The notes under the pieces are model-generated. The model was not told the DNA's origin and searched no databases. It saw only the letters and a program-made list of their open reading frames with translations. A stretch of DNA of 64,000 nucleotides from an uncultured Pelagibacteraceae bacterium (GTDB lineage: Bacteria; Pseudomonadota; Alphaproteobacteria; Pelagibacterales; Pelagibacteraceae): assembly GCA_902548405.1 (NCBI GenBank), contig CACCRN010000004.1:1-64000 (forward strand), read 5' to 3'. A program made the position numbers and the translations under genes. This document shows, piece by piece, positions 57,665-64,000 of this stretch (the first letter of the stretch is position 1; every line of letters begins with the position of its first letter).

Positions 57665-59340
57665 TAAGTTGTTGTTTTAACAGTGGTTCGTTTCATTATA
57701 AAAACTTGTTGTGCCATAGTTAAAATATTATTTACTGTCCAATATATTACCAACCCTGCTGGGAAAGGTGCCAAAATTATTGTTAAGAATAATGGAAAGA
57801 ACATAAATATTTTTGCTTGCATCGGATCTGTTGGTGCAGGATTTAATTTTTGTTGAACCCACATAGAAACACCCATTGCAACAGGCCATGCTCCAATGAC
57901 TAAAAATGATGGTACATCATAAGGCAATAATCCAAATATATTAAACAAAGAGGTAGGGTCTCTCTCAGATAAATCTTGTATCCAGCCATAAAAAGGCATT
58001 TGCCTCATTTCAATCGTTACAAATAAAACTTTGTATAAAGCAAAGAAAACCGGAATTTGCACAAGTATTGGTAAACAACCAGACATTGGGTTTACTTTTT
58101 CTTTTTTATATAGAGCCATCATCGCTTGTTGCAATTTCATTTTATCGTCCTTGTGCAGCTCTTTCAGTCTCGCCATTTCAGGCTGTAAGGCTTTCATTTT
58201 TGCCATGCTTCTGAACGAAAAGTTTGCAAGTGGAAAAAATGCTAATCTTATACAAATCGTAATTGCTATGATAGCTAAGCCGTAATTTCCAAGTAATTTA
58301 AAGAAATAATCTATTCCAAAAAATAATGGCTTGGTAATAAAGTATAAAAATCCCCAATCAATTGTTAAGTCAAATTTATCAATGTTTAAAGATTCAGCAT
58401 ATCCATCAATTACATCAACTCTTTTTGCAGCAACAATGATTTGTAAGGTTTCTTCAATTAATGAATTTTCATTAAGTTCCAATGGCTCAGTTGAAACAAA
58501 ATTTGCTCTGAACTTGTCTTTATAATCAAATGTTGTTTTAAATTCTTTTTCTCTAGGTGGAATTAGCGAAGTTACCCAGTATTTATCTCCAATTCCTAAC
58601 CATCCTTTTTGAGCTGTTCTTGAGAATTTCTTTTCTTGTATATCATCGTAATCTTCTTCAATAAGTTCATCATCAAGTGTTGCCACTAATCCTTCATGAA
58701 GGATATAGAAGTTTGATATATCAGGCATTTCATTTCTAATGATTTGCCCATAAGTATAAAAATCATACTTTTTATCTGTAGGATTGATTACACTTTGTTT
58801 AATTGAAAATAAATATTTGTCATCTAAGGCAATCTCTTTTTCAAATGTAATACCTTGATCATTTGTCCAAGATATTTTTATAGGAGATTGATCTGTTAAT
58901 TTATTATTTCCTGAAACTTTCCAAATAGAATTTGAATTTGGAATTTGAACATTTTTATCAGATGTAATAAAACCACTTTCAATTAAATAACCATCTTTTG
59001 AATTTCTTGGTGAAAGAAGTGTAACTTTTTCCTGTGAGTCTAGACTGACATTATATTGCTTAAAAGTTAGATCATCAATTACACCACCTTTAAGCGAAAT
59101 AGAACCAACAATACTTTCATTTTCAAAATTAATTCTTTCACTTTGATTTAAAGCTTCTTCTCTAGAAATTTCAGCAACATTTTCTTTTTGATCTAGTGAA
59201 GGTGTATCGCTGTTTTGTTCAACTTTATTTCCTTCAGCCATATTTTCTTTATTAATTGGTGGAGGAGCAAAAAATAGTGAATACAAAACTATAACTGCTG
59301 CTGATAATGAAATTGCCGCTACAATATTTTTAGTATCCAT
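57664..59340 (-). CDS. yidC: Membrane protein insertase YidC
   Basis: A 558-residue Oxa1-type insertase. An N-terminal membrane helix (about 5-25), a large periplasmic beta-sandwich domain (about 60-345) and the conserved five-helix core in the C-terminal third (with GLAIIAITICIRLAFFPL and MSGCLPILVQIPVFFALYK) are all present. It inserts membrane proteins alone or with SecYEG. It sits in the order rpmH-rnpA-yidD-yidC. Confidence 0.97.
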   Translation of the reverse strand: MDTKNIVAAISLSAAVIVLYSLFFAPPPINKENMAEGNKVEQNSDTPSLDQKENVAEISREEALNQSERINFENESIVGSISLKGGVIDDLTFKQYNVSLDSQEKVTLLSPRNSKDGYLIESGFITSDKNVQIPNSNSIWKVSGNNKLTDQSPIKISWTNDQGITFEKEIALDDKYLFSIKQSVINPTDKKYDFYTYGQIIRNEMPDISNFYILHEGLVATLDDELIEEDYDDIQEKKFSRTAQKGWLGIGDKYWVTSLIPPREKEFKTTFDYKDKFRANFVSTEPLELNENSLIEETLQIIVAAKRVDVIDGYAESLNIDKFDLTIDWGFLYFITKPLFFGIDYFFKLLGNYGLAIIAITICIRLAFFPLANFSFRSMAKMKALQPEMARLKELHKDDKMKLQQAMMALYKKEKVNPMSGCLPILVQIPVFFALYKVLFVTIEMRQMPFYGWIQDLSERDPTSLFNIFGLLPYDVPSFLVIGAWPVAMGVSMWVQQKLNPAPTDPMQAKIFMFFPLFLTIILAPFPAGLVIYWTVNNILTMAQQVFIMKRTTVKTTT

Positions 59341-59341
59341 A

Positions 59342-59590
59342 TTATTTTAATTTTGTGTTTTTTTTAACAGGATCAAAACCTTCACCACCACCCAAAAATT
59401 TGATTGGGTGACAAGATAAGATTCTTTTAATACTTAAAAAAGATCCTTTTAACAGACCAAATTCTTTAAGTGCATCAATACTGTATTCTGAGCAAGTAGG
59501 TAAATATCTACAAGAATGTCCAAATAGAGGGCTAATCAGATATTTATAACCTTTGATAATTTTAATTAATATATTTGTAAAAATATTCAT
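59342..59590 (-). CDS. yidD: Membrane protein insertion efficiency factor YidD
   Basis: An 82-residue basic protein with the family block GHSCRYLPTCSEYSIDAL containing its three cysteines, and the later CHPIKFLGGGEGFDPV. It attaches to the inner membrane and assists YidC. Its start overlaps the rnpA stop by one base. Confidence 0.96.
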   Translation of the reverse strand: MNIFTNILIKIIKGYKYLISPLFGHSCRYLPTCSEYSIDALKEFGLLKGSFLSIKRILSCHPIKFLGGGEGFDPVKKNTKLK

Positions 59591-59931
59591 TATTTTATTT
59601 TTTCAAAATCCTGAAATAGAGTTTCTTTTATTAATTTGTATTCATTATTTAGCATAGATGACTTAGCGATAACAAGGAATGAATAGTTAAAATTTATTGA
59701 TATTTTTTTAACTGCTTCATTTAAAATATTCCTTAATCTTCTTTTAATCTTATTTCTCTTAACTGCATTGCCCAATTTCTTTTTCGTTACAAAGCTAATA
59801 TTGAGCTTTTTATTATCTTTATTTATTAGTTTACCAAAAAATATAGTCACGTATTTATTTGAAAACTTTTTTTGTTTAAGTAAATTTTTAAATTCTTCGT
59901 TTTTTGAAAGAGCAACAATTTTGCTTTTCAT
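59590..59931 (-). CDS. rnpA: Ribonuclease P protein component
   Basis: A 113-residue basic protein that helps the RNase P RNA process tRNA 5' ends. The RNR-type motif lies in GNAVKRNKIKRRLRNILNEA. Length is typical. It starts 4 bases after rpmH. The RNase P RNA gene itself was not seen in this window. Confidence 0.94.
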   Translation of the reverse strand: MKSKIVALSKNEEFKNLLKQKKFSNKYVTIFFGKLINKDNKKLNISFVTKKKLGNAVKRNKIKRRLRNILNEAVKKISINFNYSFLVIAKSSMLNNEYKLIKETLFQDFEKIK

Positions 59932-59935
59932 TAAT

Positions 59936-60076
59936 TTACACTGATACAGTTAAAGATTTTCTTCCTCTTGCTCTTCTTCTAGCTAAAAGTTTCTTTCCAC
60001 CTTTAGTCTTCATTTTTGATCTAAAGCCGTGTTTTCTTGCTCTTTTTTTATTTGAAGGTTGGTATGTTCTTTTCAT
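59936..60076 (-). CDS. rpmH: 50S ribosomal protein L34
   Basis: A 46-residue protein, short and very basic, starting [20 protein letters not shown] and continuing [20 protein letters not shown], which is diagnostic for bL34. The alphaproteobacterial proteins are typically 44 residues; the extra two are at the C-terminus. It heads the minus-strand unit rpmH-rnpA-yidD-yidC and onward. Confidence 0.98.
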   Translation of the reverse strand: MKRTYQPSNKKRARKHGFRSKMKTKGGKKLLARRRARGRKSLTVSV

Positions 60077-60093
60077 AAATAAATTGATTAAAT

Positions 60094-60123
60094 TTTATAA
60101 ATTTTGCACCTTTATATTAGCAA
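60094..60123 (-). promoter_or_regulatory. Promoter of the rpmH operon
   Basis: On the minus strand TTGCTA (60123-60118) and TATAAA (60099-60094) are 18 bases apart, predicting a start near 60087 and a leader of about 11 bases before the rpmH ATG. Spacing and box quality make it one of the better promoters here. Confidence 0.5.
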
Positions 60124-60170
60124 TAATAAAAATAGCAAATAGAAGATTTAGGAATAAAATAACAATATTT

Positions 60171-60893
60171 ATGGAAAAAACAAAAAAAATTAAACTATTT
60201 ATAGGTTTATCTTACTTATTAATTGTTAGTTTATTTTTATATTTTTTCTTTTCAAAATTCAGTCTTCAGGAGATTACATCTTATGATTTTTTGAGAAATA
60301 ACAGATCTTATTTAATTGAGTTGAAGAATTCTAATTTATTTTTAGTTTCAATTTCTTTCTTGTTTCTAACAGTGCTTTGGGTATTTCCTTTTCTAGGCTT
60401 TGGATCTCCTGTAGCTTTAATGGGCGGCTTTATCTTTGGCAAATGGATTGGAACACTAGTTGTGGTGACTGGTTTAAGTGTAGGTGCAACTTTTTTATAT
60501 ATATTTGGAAATTATTTTTTAAGAGATTTAATTAGAGAAAAATTTCTTAATAAATTTCAAAATCTTGAAATTAAATTTAAAAAATCTGAATTTTTTTATT
60601 TACTCGTTTACAGATTTATTGGAGGAGTTCCTTGGCAAATAAGTTGTCTATTGCCAACATTATTTAATGTAAGAGTAAAAAATTTTCTATTTGCAACTTT
60701 TTTAGGAATAATACCTCAGATTTTTTTGGCAGTTTCAATTGGAAGTGGGATTGAAAAAGTAATCGACCAAAATTCAGAAGTTCCAGGAATAATGGATATT
60801 ATCTTTTCCCCAGATATTTATGTTCCTCTTTTAGCGTTTTTTGTACTAATTGTGTTTTCAATTATTTTTAGAAAAAAATTTTACAGAAATTAA
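60171..60893 (+). CDS. VTT/TVP38-family membrane protein
   Basis: A 240-residue polytopic membrane protein of the VTT (DedA/TMEM64/TVP38) superfamily. About six hydrophobic segments are seen; the re-entrant loop region lies around FGSPVALMGGFIFGKWIGTL (residues about 80-99) and the second around YRFIGGVPWQISCLLPTLFNV. Members help lipid movement across membranes. The ATG at 60171 is preferred; the much longer frame from 59904 overlaps rnpA and rpmH on the other strand. The stop immediately abuts the convergent tRNA-Thr. Confidence 0.88.
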   Translation: MEKTKKIKLFIGLSYLLIVSLFLYFFFSKFSLQEITSYDFLRNNRSYLIELKNSNLFLVSISFLFLTVLWVFPFLGFGSPVALMGGFIFGKWIGTLVVVTGLSVGATFLYIFGNYFLRDLIREKFLNKFQNLEIKFKKSEFFYLLVYRFIGGVPWQISCLLPTLFNVRVKNFLFATFLGIIPQIFLAVSIGSGIEKVIDQNSEVPGIMDIIFSPDIYVPLLAFFVLIVFSIIFRKKFYRN

Positions 60894-60967
60894 TGGTGCT
60901 CCCACCCTGTACTGACCAGGGAACTAGTCATTACCAATGACTTGTTATGCCATTTAACTACAGGAGC
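60894..60967 (-). tRNA. tRNA-Thr (anticodon GGT) with unusual T-loop
   Basis: A 74-base minus-strand tRNA. The acceptor arm GCTCCTG/TGGGAGC closes with two terminal wobbles, the D-arm GTTA-AATGGCA-TAAC is good, the anticodon arm AGTCA-TTGGTAA-TGACT gives GGT, and CCA is encoded. The T-stem CCCTG/CAGGG is perfect but the loop is GTCAGTA in place of the usual TTCRANY, so positions 54 and 58 are both G and the 54-58 pair is lost, while T55 and C56 remain. The variable loop is 4 bases. I judge it a real tRNA because all stems hold; whether it is fully functional is uncertain. Confidence 0.85.
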
Positions 60968-61034
60968 TAAAATACATTTAGTAATTTATTGATAATAAAG
61001 CATTTTTTTCAAATTATTGCCTTAATTTTTTGAT

Positions 61035-61040
61035 TATAAT
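61035..61040 (+). promoter_or_regulatory. Candidate -10 element of the dcd-murA-hisD unit
   Basis: A perfect TATAAT 26 bases before the ATG of the first small basic protein predicts a start near 61047 and a 20-base leader. A clear -35 is not visible. Confidence 0.4.
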
Positions 61041-61066
61041 GATCTATATCTACTAAAAAAAATGTT

Positions 61067-61267
61067 ATGGGAATTCATTACGATTATAAATCTACAAAAG
61101 GCAACAAGCTTATGGAGAAGCAAGCTAAAAGAGAAAGAAAGCTTGCAGAAAAAAAAGCTAAACGTTTAGCTAAAGAAGGTCCAAAAAAAGAAGAAGCCAC
61201 ATCAAAACCATTAGATCCTAATAAACCAATATCTTTAGATTTTTTGACTAATCCCAACAAAGAATGA
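61067..61267 (+). CDS. Small charged protein of 66 residues
   Basis: A 66-residue Lys/Glu-rich protein: an N-terminal GIHYDYKSTKGNKLMEKQ block, a predicted charged helix of alternating Lys/Arg/Glu/Ala (about 16-45), and a Pro-rich tail ending in [10 protein letters not shown]. It is probably soluble. I do not know a named family; it may be a small RNA- or ribosome-binding protein. It begins the unit with dcd and murA and overlaps the next tiny gene by 4 bases (ATGA). Confidence 0.7.
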   Translation: MGIHYDYKSTKGNKLMEKQAKRERKLAEKKAKRLAKEGPKKEEATSKPLDPNKPISLDFLTNPNKE

Positions 61268-61365
61268 GTTCAAAAGATAAAAATGAGCGTTTGAGCTTAG
61301 CTTTAAGAAAAAACTTAAAAAAAAGAAAACTATTCCAAAAAAAAAACAAAAAAAAATCTAAGTAA
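61264..61365 (+). CDS. Basic 33-residue protein upstream of dcd
   Basis: A 33-residue, Lys-rich peptide containing [14 protein letters not shown]. It starts in ATGA overlap with the previous gene and its stop overlaps the dcd start (TAATG), so it is embedded in a coupled chain of starts and stops. Similar short proteins with LRxNLKRRK-like segments lie in this neighbourhood of other Alphaproteobacteria as far as I recall. Function unknown. Confidence 0.65.
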   Translation: MSSKDKNERLSLALRKNLKKRKLFQKKNKKKSK

Positions 61366-61925
61366 TGTCTATTCAGCCTGACTCGTGGATTAAGAAGATG
61401 TGCAAAGAGCACAACATGATTGAACCATTTTTAGATCATCAAGTTGCAGAGGGAAAAATATCATATGGATTAAGTAGCATGGGTTATGATGTTAGGATCT
61501 CTGATGAATATAGAATATTCACTAATGTAAATAATTCCTTAGTTGATCCAAAAAATTTTTCAGATGACAATTTTATAGAGAAAAAAGGACCACATTGCGT
61601 TATTCCTCCAAACTCATTTGTTTTAGCTAAAACAGTAGAATATTTCAGAATTCCAAAAGATGTACTTTGTATATGTGTTGGTAAAAGCACTTATGCAAGA
61701 ACAGGTATAATTTGTAATGTAACTCCTATTGAAAATGAATTTGAGGGAAATATAGTTATAGAGCTAAGCAACACTACACCTAATCCAGCAAAAATTTATT
61801 CTAATGAAGGTATAGCCCAATTTTTATTCTTTAAATCAGAGACTCAACCAGAGACAACTTATAAATCTAAGAACGGTAAATATCAGGGACAAACTACTAT
61901 TCAGGTTGCTAAAATTAAAAAGTAA
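61365..61925 (+). CDS. dcd: dCTP deaminase
   Basis: A 186-residue trimeric enzyme that deaminates dCTP to dUTP for thymidylate synthesis. The conserved [36 protein letters not shown] with the catalytic Glu/Arg, and the C-terminal [14 protein letters not shown] are present. Length is close to the 193 of E. coli. Confidence 0.96.
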   Translation: MSIQPDSWIKKMCKEHNMIEPFLDHQVAEGKISYGLSSMGYDVRISDEYRIFTNVNNSLVDPKNFSDDNFIEKKGPHCVIPPNSFVLAKTVEYFRIPKDVLCICVGKSTYARTGIICNVTPIENEFEGNIVIELSNTTPNPAKIYSNEGIAQFLFFKSETQPETTYKSKNGKYQGQTTIQVAKIKK

Positions 61926-61928
61926 GTT

Positions 61929-63191
61929 ATGGACAAATTTCTGATTGATGGTCCTAGCAAAATCAAAGGCAAAGTTTCAATATCAGGTTCGAAAAATGCA
62001 TCATTGCCAATATTAGCAGCTACACTACTTTTTGATTTACCGGTAACTATTCATAACCTTCCAAGAGTAAAAGATATAAGTACTATGCTTAATTTACTTA
62101 AATCTCTTGGATCAAAAATCGAACTTTCTAAAGATAAAAAAACTGCAAAAATTTCAAACAATAAAAATATGAAAACTTTTGCTAGTTATTCATTGGTTAA
62201 AACAATGAGAGGTTCAATTTTAGTATTAGGACCATTAGTTGCAAAATATCATAAGTCAAAAACATCATTACCAGGTGGTTGCTTAATTGGTGCGAGACCA
62301 GTTAATTATCATTTGTCAGCTTTAGAAAAACTTGGGATGAATTATGAAATCAAGGATGGTTACATAATAGCAAACTCTTTTGGCAAACTTAAAGGAGGGT
62401 TAATTAGATTTCCAAAAATTACTGTTGGCGCAACTGAAAATTCTATAATTGCTGCATGCTTGGCAAAAGGAAAAACAGTATTAAGAAATTGCGCTGTCGA
62501 GCCAGAAATAAAAGACCTTACTAACTTTCTTAATTCAGCGGGTGCAAAAATAAGTTGGAAAGGAAGAACTTGCACTATTAACGGAGTAAGTTCTTTAAAT
62601 TCAACAAATTATTCAGTGATGGCTGATAGAATTGAAGCTGGTACTTTTTGTGTAGCAGCAACTCTAGCTAAAGGAACTCTTGAAATTAATAATTTAGATC
62701 CAAAAATAATAAACACAGAACTTAATTTATTAAAAAAAACAGGAGCCAAAATAAAAGTGAGCAAAAATAAAATTTATATTAATGGACCAGAAAAAATTAA
62801 GTCTATTAAAAATATTAAAACAAAAGAGTTTCCAGGAATACCAACAGATCTACAGGCGCAATTAATGGTCTTAATGTGTAAAGCAAAAGGAAAAAGTTCA
62901 ATTACAGAGAATATTTTTGAAAACAGATTTATGCATGTTGGTGAATTACAGAGATTAGGTGCAAATATTACAACCAAAAATAATAAAGCTTATATTGATG
63001 GTGATACAAAATTTATTGGTGCAGAAGTTATGTCTAGTGATCTAAGAGCATCAGTGGCACTTGTCTTAGCAGCTTCGGTTGCACAAGGGAAATCTGTAAT
63101 TAACAGGATTTATCATTTAGATCGTGGTTATGAAAAAATTGAAAATAAATTAAAAAATATTGGTGTTAAAATAAAAAGATTAAAAAGATGA
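61929..63191 (+). CDS. murA: UDP-N-acetylglucosamine 1-carboxyvinyltransferase
   Basis: A 420-residue EPT-fold enzyme, first committed step of peptidoglycan synthesis. The catalytic Cys118 is in SLPGGCLIGARPV, so it has the fosfomycin-sensitive form. The N-terminal ISGSKNASLPILAA and the C-terminal DLRASVALVLAASVAQG are normal. It overlaps the DUF2948 gene by 4 bases. Confidence 0.97.
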   Translation: MDKFLIDGPSKIKGKVSISGSKNASLPILAATLLFDLPVTIHNLPRVKDISTMLNLLKSLGSKIELSKDKKTAKISNNKNMKTFASYSLVKTMRGSILVLGPLVAKYHKSKTSLPGGCLIGARPVNYHLSALEKLGMNYEIKDGYIIANSFGKLKGGLIRFPKITVGATENSIIAACLAKGKTVLRNCAVEPEIKDLTNFLNSAGAKISWKGRTCTINGVSSLNSTNYSVMADRIEAGTFCVAATLAKGTLEINNLDPKIINTELNLLKKTGAKIKVSKNKIYINGPEKIKSIKNIKTKEFPGIPTDLQAQLMVLMCKAKGKSSITENIFENRFMHVGELQRLGANITTKNNKAYIDGDTKFIGAEVMSSDLRASVALVLAASVAQGKSVINRIYHLDRGYEKIENKLKNIGVKIKRLKR

Positions 63192-63580
63192 ACAAATATT
63201 TAGCCAAAATTATTGCTACAGATAAAGAGGGATTGCAAATGATTTCAGCTTGTAGCTCAGGAGCTAAAGTAAAAGTTTCAGACATTAAGTATCTAGAATC
63301 TAATAAAGTATTTTTATTATCAATTGAACGTATTAAAGTAGAAAATGAAAATGAGGACAAAAAAGTCAATAGTATCTGCAGATTTGATTTTGTTGATAAG
63401 GTAAAGTCAAAAAATATTGATCAATCAAATCAAGAATTAGTTTTAGAATTAGTAGGAATAGATTATTTGAAAAATAACGACGTTTATGAAATAAATCTTT
63501 TTTTTAGTAATAATGCTCATATCGCTTTGACCGCCGAAACGATTGAAGCAATATTAGAGGATCAAAGTGAAATAAATTAG
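63188..63580 (+). CDS. DUF2948 family protein
   Basis: A 130-residue protein of the alphaproteobacterial DUF2948 family, which is regularly found between murA and hisD. It begins LAKIIATDKEGLQMISACSS and has two beta-rich halves; the final part LTAETIEAILEDQSEI is the usual end. No catalytic motif is seen and the function is unknown. The hisD ATG lies 2 bases after its stop. Confidence 0.85.
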   Translation: MNKYLAKIIATDKEGLQMISACSSGAKVKVSDIKYLESNKVFLLSIERIKVENENEDKKVNSICRFDFVDKVKSKNIDQSNQELVLELVGIDYLKNNDVYEINLFFSNNAHIALTAETIEAILEDQSEIN

Positions 63581-63582
63581 AG

Positions 63583-64000
63583 ATGAAGGTTTTAGATAGC
63601 AGTAAGAAAAATTTTGGTAAATTATTAGATAATTTATTATTACAAAGAAAGAGAAAAGTTCAATCAAGCTCTGTTTCAGTCACTAACATTATTAAAGATG
63701 TTAAAAAAAATGGTGATAAAGCTTTATTAAAATATGAGAAAAAATTTAATAAGAATTCAGTAATCAAGCCTAGCTCAAATCAAATTCAAAAATCAATTCA
63801 ATCATTAAATTCTATTGTAAAACAATCTATCGATACTGCTTACAACAGGATTTATAAATTTCATTCATTACAAAAGTTTAAAAATATTTCTTACACTGAT
63901 AAATTTAAAAATAAACTTGAGTATAAATATTTACCTTTAGAGTCGGTTGCAATTTATGTACCTGGTTCAACTGCATCTTATCCATCTAGTGTATTGATGA
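63583..64000 (+). CDS. hisD: Histidinol dehydrogenase, 3' end missing
   Basis: The first 139 residues of HisD, the enzyme doing the last two oxidations of histidine synthesis. The N-terminal region has the usual VTNIIKDVKKNGDKALLKYEKKF-like opening, and the start of the core LPLESVAIYVPGSTASYPSS, a well-conserved HisD block, is visible. The window ends inside the gene. It follows the DUF2948 gene after 2 bases. Confidence 0.93.
   Translation, partial: MKVLDSSKKNFGKLLDNLLLQRKRKVQSSSVSVTNIIKDVKKNGDKALLKYEKKFNKNSVIKPSSNQIQKSIQSLNSIVKQSIDTAYNRIYKFHSLQKFKNISYTDKFKNKLEYKYLPLESVAIYVPGSTASYPSSVLM

Noticed and set aside
59904..60170. Long N-terminal extension of the VTT protein
   Set aside because: This segment is the antisense of rnpA and rpmH; the ATG at 60171 starts a normal family N-terminus.
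60077..60170. Possible replication origin next to rpmH
   Set aside because: rpmH-rnpA-yidC often lie near oriC, but the gap is 94 bases, has no recognisable DnaA box and no dnaA gene is beside it.
61062..61066. Alternative start ATG at 61062 for the small charged protein
   Set aside because: It is in another frame that gives no sensible product; the ATG at 61067 opens the conserved-looking frame.

Overview
The window looks like a piece of chromosome from a SAR11-type alphaproteobacterium (Candidatus Pelagibacter or a close relative). The evidence is very AT-rich DNA, A/T-ending codons, very short or overlapping gene junctions, no gene-free stretch over about 200 bases, and alphaproteobacterial neighbourhoods such as helicase/FdxA/CarD, BolA/DnaJ-like/CobS/CobT, def-fmt-truA, dapE-dapD-HAD-argB-yidC-yidD-rnpA-rpmH and dcd-murA-DUF2948-hisD. 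Species placement is inference from gene content. I saw no insertion sequence, prophage, integrase, CRISPR array or rRNA.

Layout. 1-3.5 kb: end of a TlpA-like thioredoxin, a HIG1-type membrane protein, an esterase, an HNH protein, Coq7, DsbB and a YqaA/DedA-type protein. 3.5-9.8 kb: tRNA-Leu, a fatty acyl-CoA ligase, a 32-residue lysine-rich peptide gene with its own promoter and terminator, then (minus strand) CarD with a lysine-rich extension, FdxA, a TerB-like protein and a SUV3-like helicase. 9.9-17.2 kb: acetoacetyl-CoA synthetase, an aminotransferase, a TAXI-type TRAP transporter with an attenuating terminator between binding protein and permease, a PaaI-type thioesterase preceded by a 32-residue membrane peptide, and tRNA-Arg. 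17.4-23.3 kb: pyruvate dehydrogenase E1 (with a fused lipoyl domain) and E2, a DMT exporter and UppP. 23.5-30.2 kb: glutamate synthase GltD/GltB and a hydrolase. 30.2-39.9 kb: a glycosyltransferase, then thrS-infC-rpmI-rplT-pheS-pheT-lepA and tRNA-Ser. 40-48.5 kb: gyrB, a RegB/ActS redox sensor kinase, CobT, CobS, a DnaJ-like protein, divergent bolA, aroB and aroK. 48.6-52.7 kb: two exported or membrane proteins of unknown function, then def, fmt, truA. 52.7-60.1 kb (minus): a SET-domain protein, a histone-deacetylase-family protein, dapE, dapD, a HAD phosphatase, argB, yidC, yidD, rnpA, rpmH. 60.2-64 kb: a VTT membrane protein, an odd tRNA-Thr, two small basic proteins, dcd, murA, a DUF2948 protein and the start of hisD.

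How the genes work together. Most of the window is housekeeping: translation, wall and lysine precursors (DapD/DapE, MurA, UppP), the shikimate pathway, nitrogen assimilation and entry of carbon into acetyl-CoA. The less ordinary parts are: (a) a SET-domain methyltransferase beside an HDAC-family deacetylase, in a genome segment that also encodes very lysine-rich peptides and a CarD with an H1-like arm; (b) a lipoyl domain fused to a homodimeric-type E1; (c) CobS/CobT with BolA and a DnaJ-like protein and no cobalamin genes in view; (d) a tRNA-Thr with a non-canonical T-loop; (e) several tiny genes. Clear transcription signals (strong Shine-Dalgarno, hairpin terminator) occur only at the lysine-rich peptide and the TRAP binding protein, which suggests these two are highly expressed.
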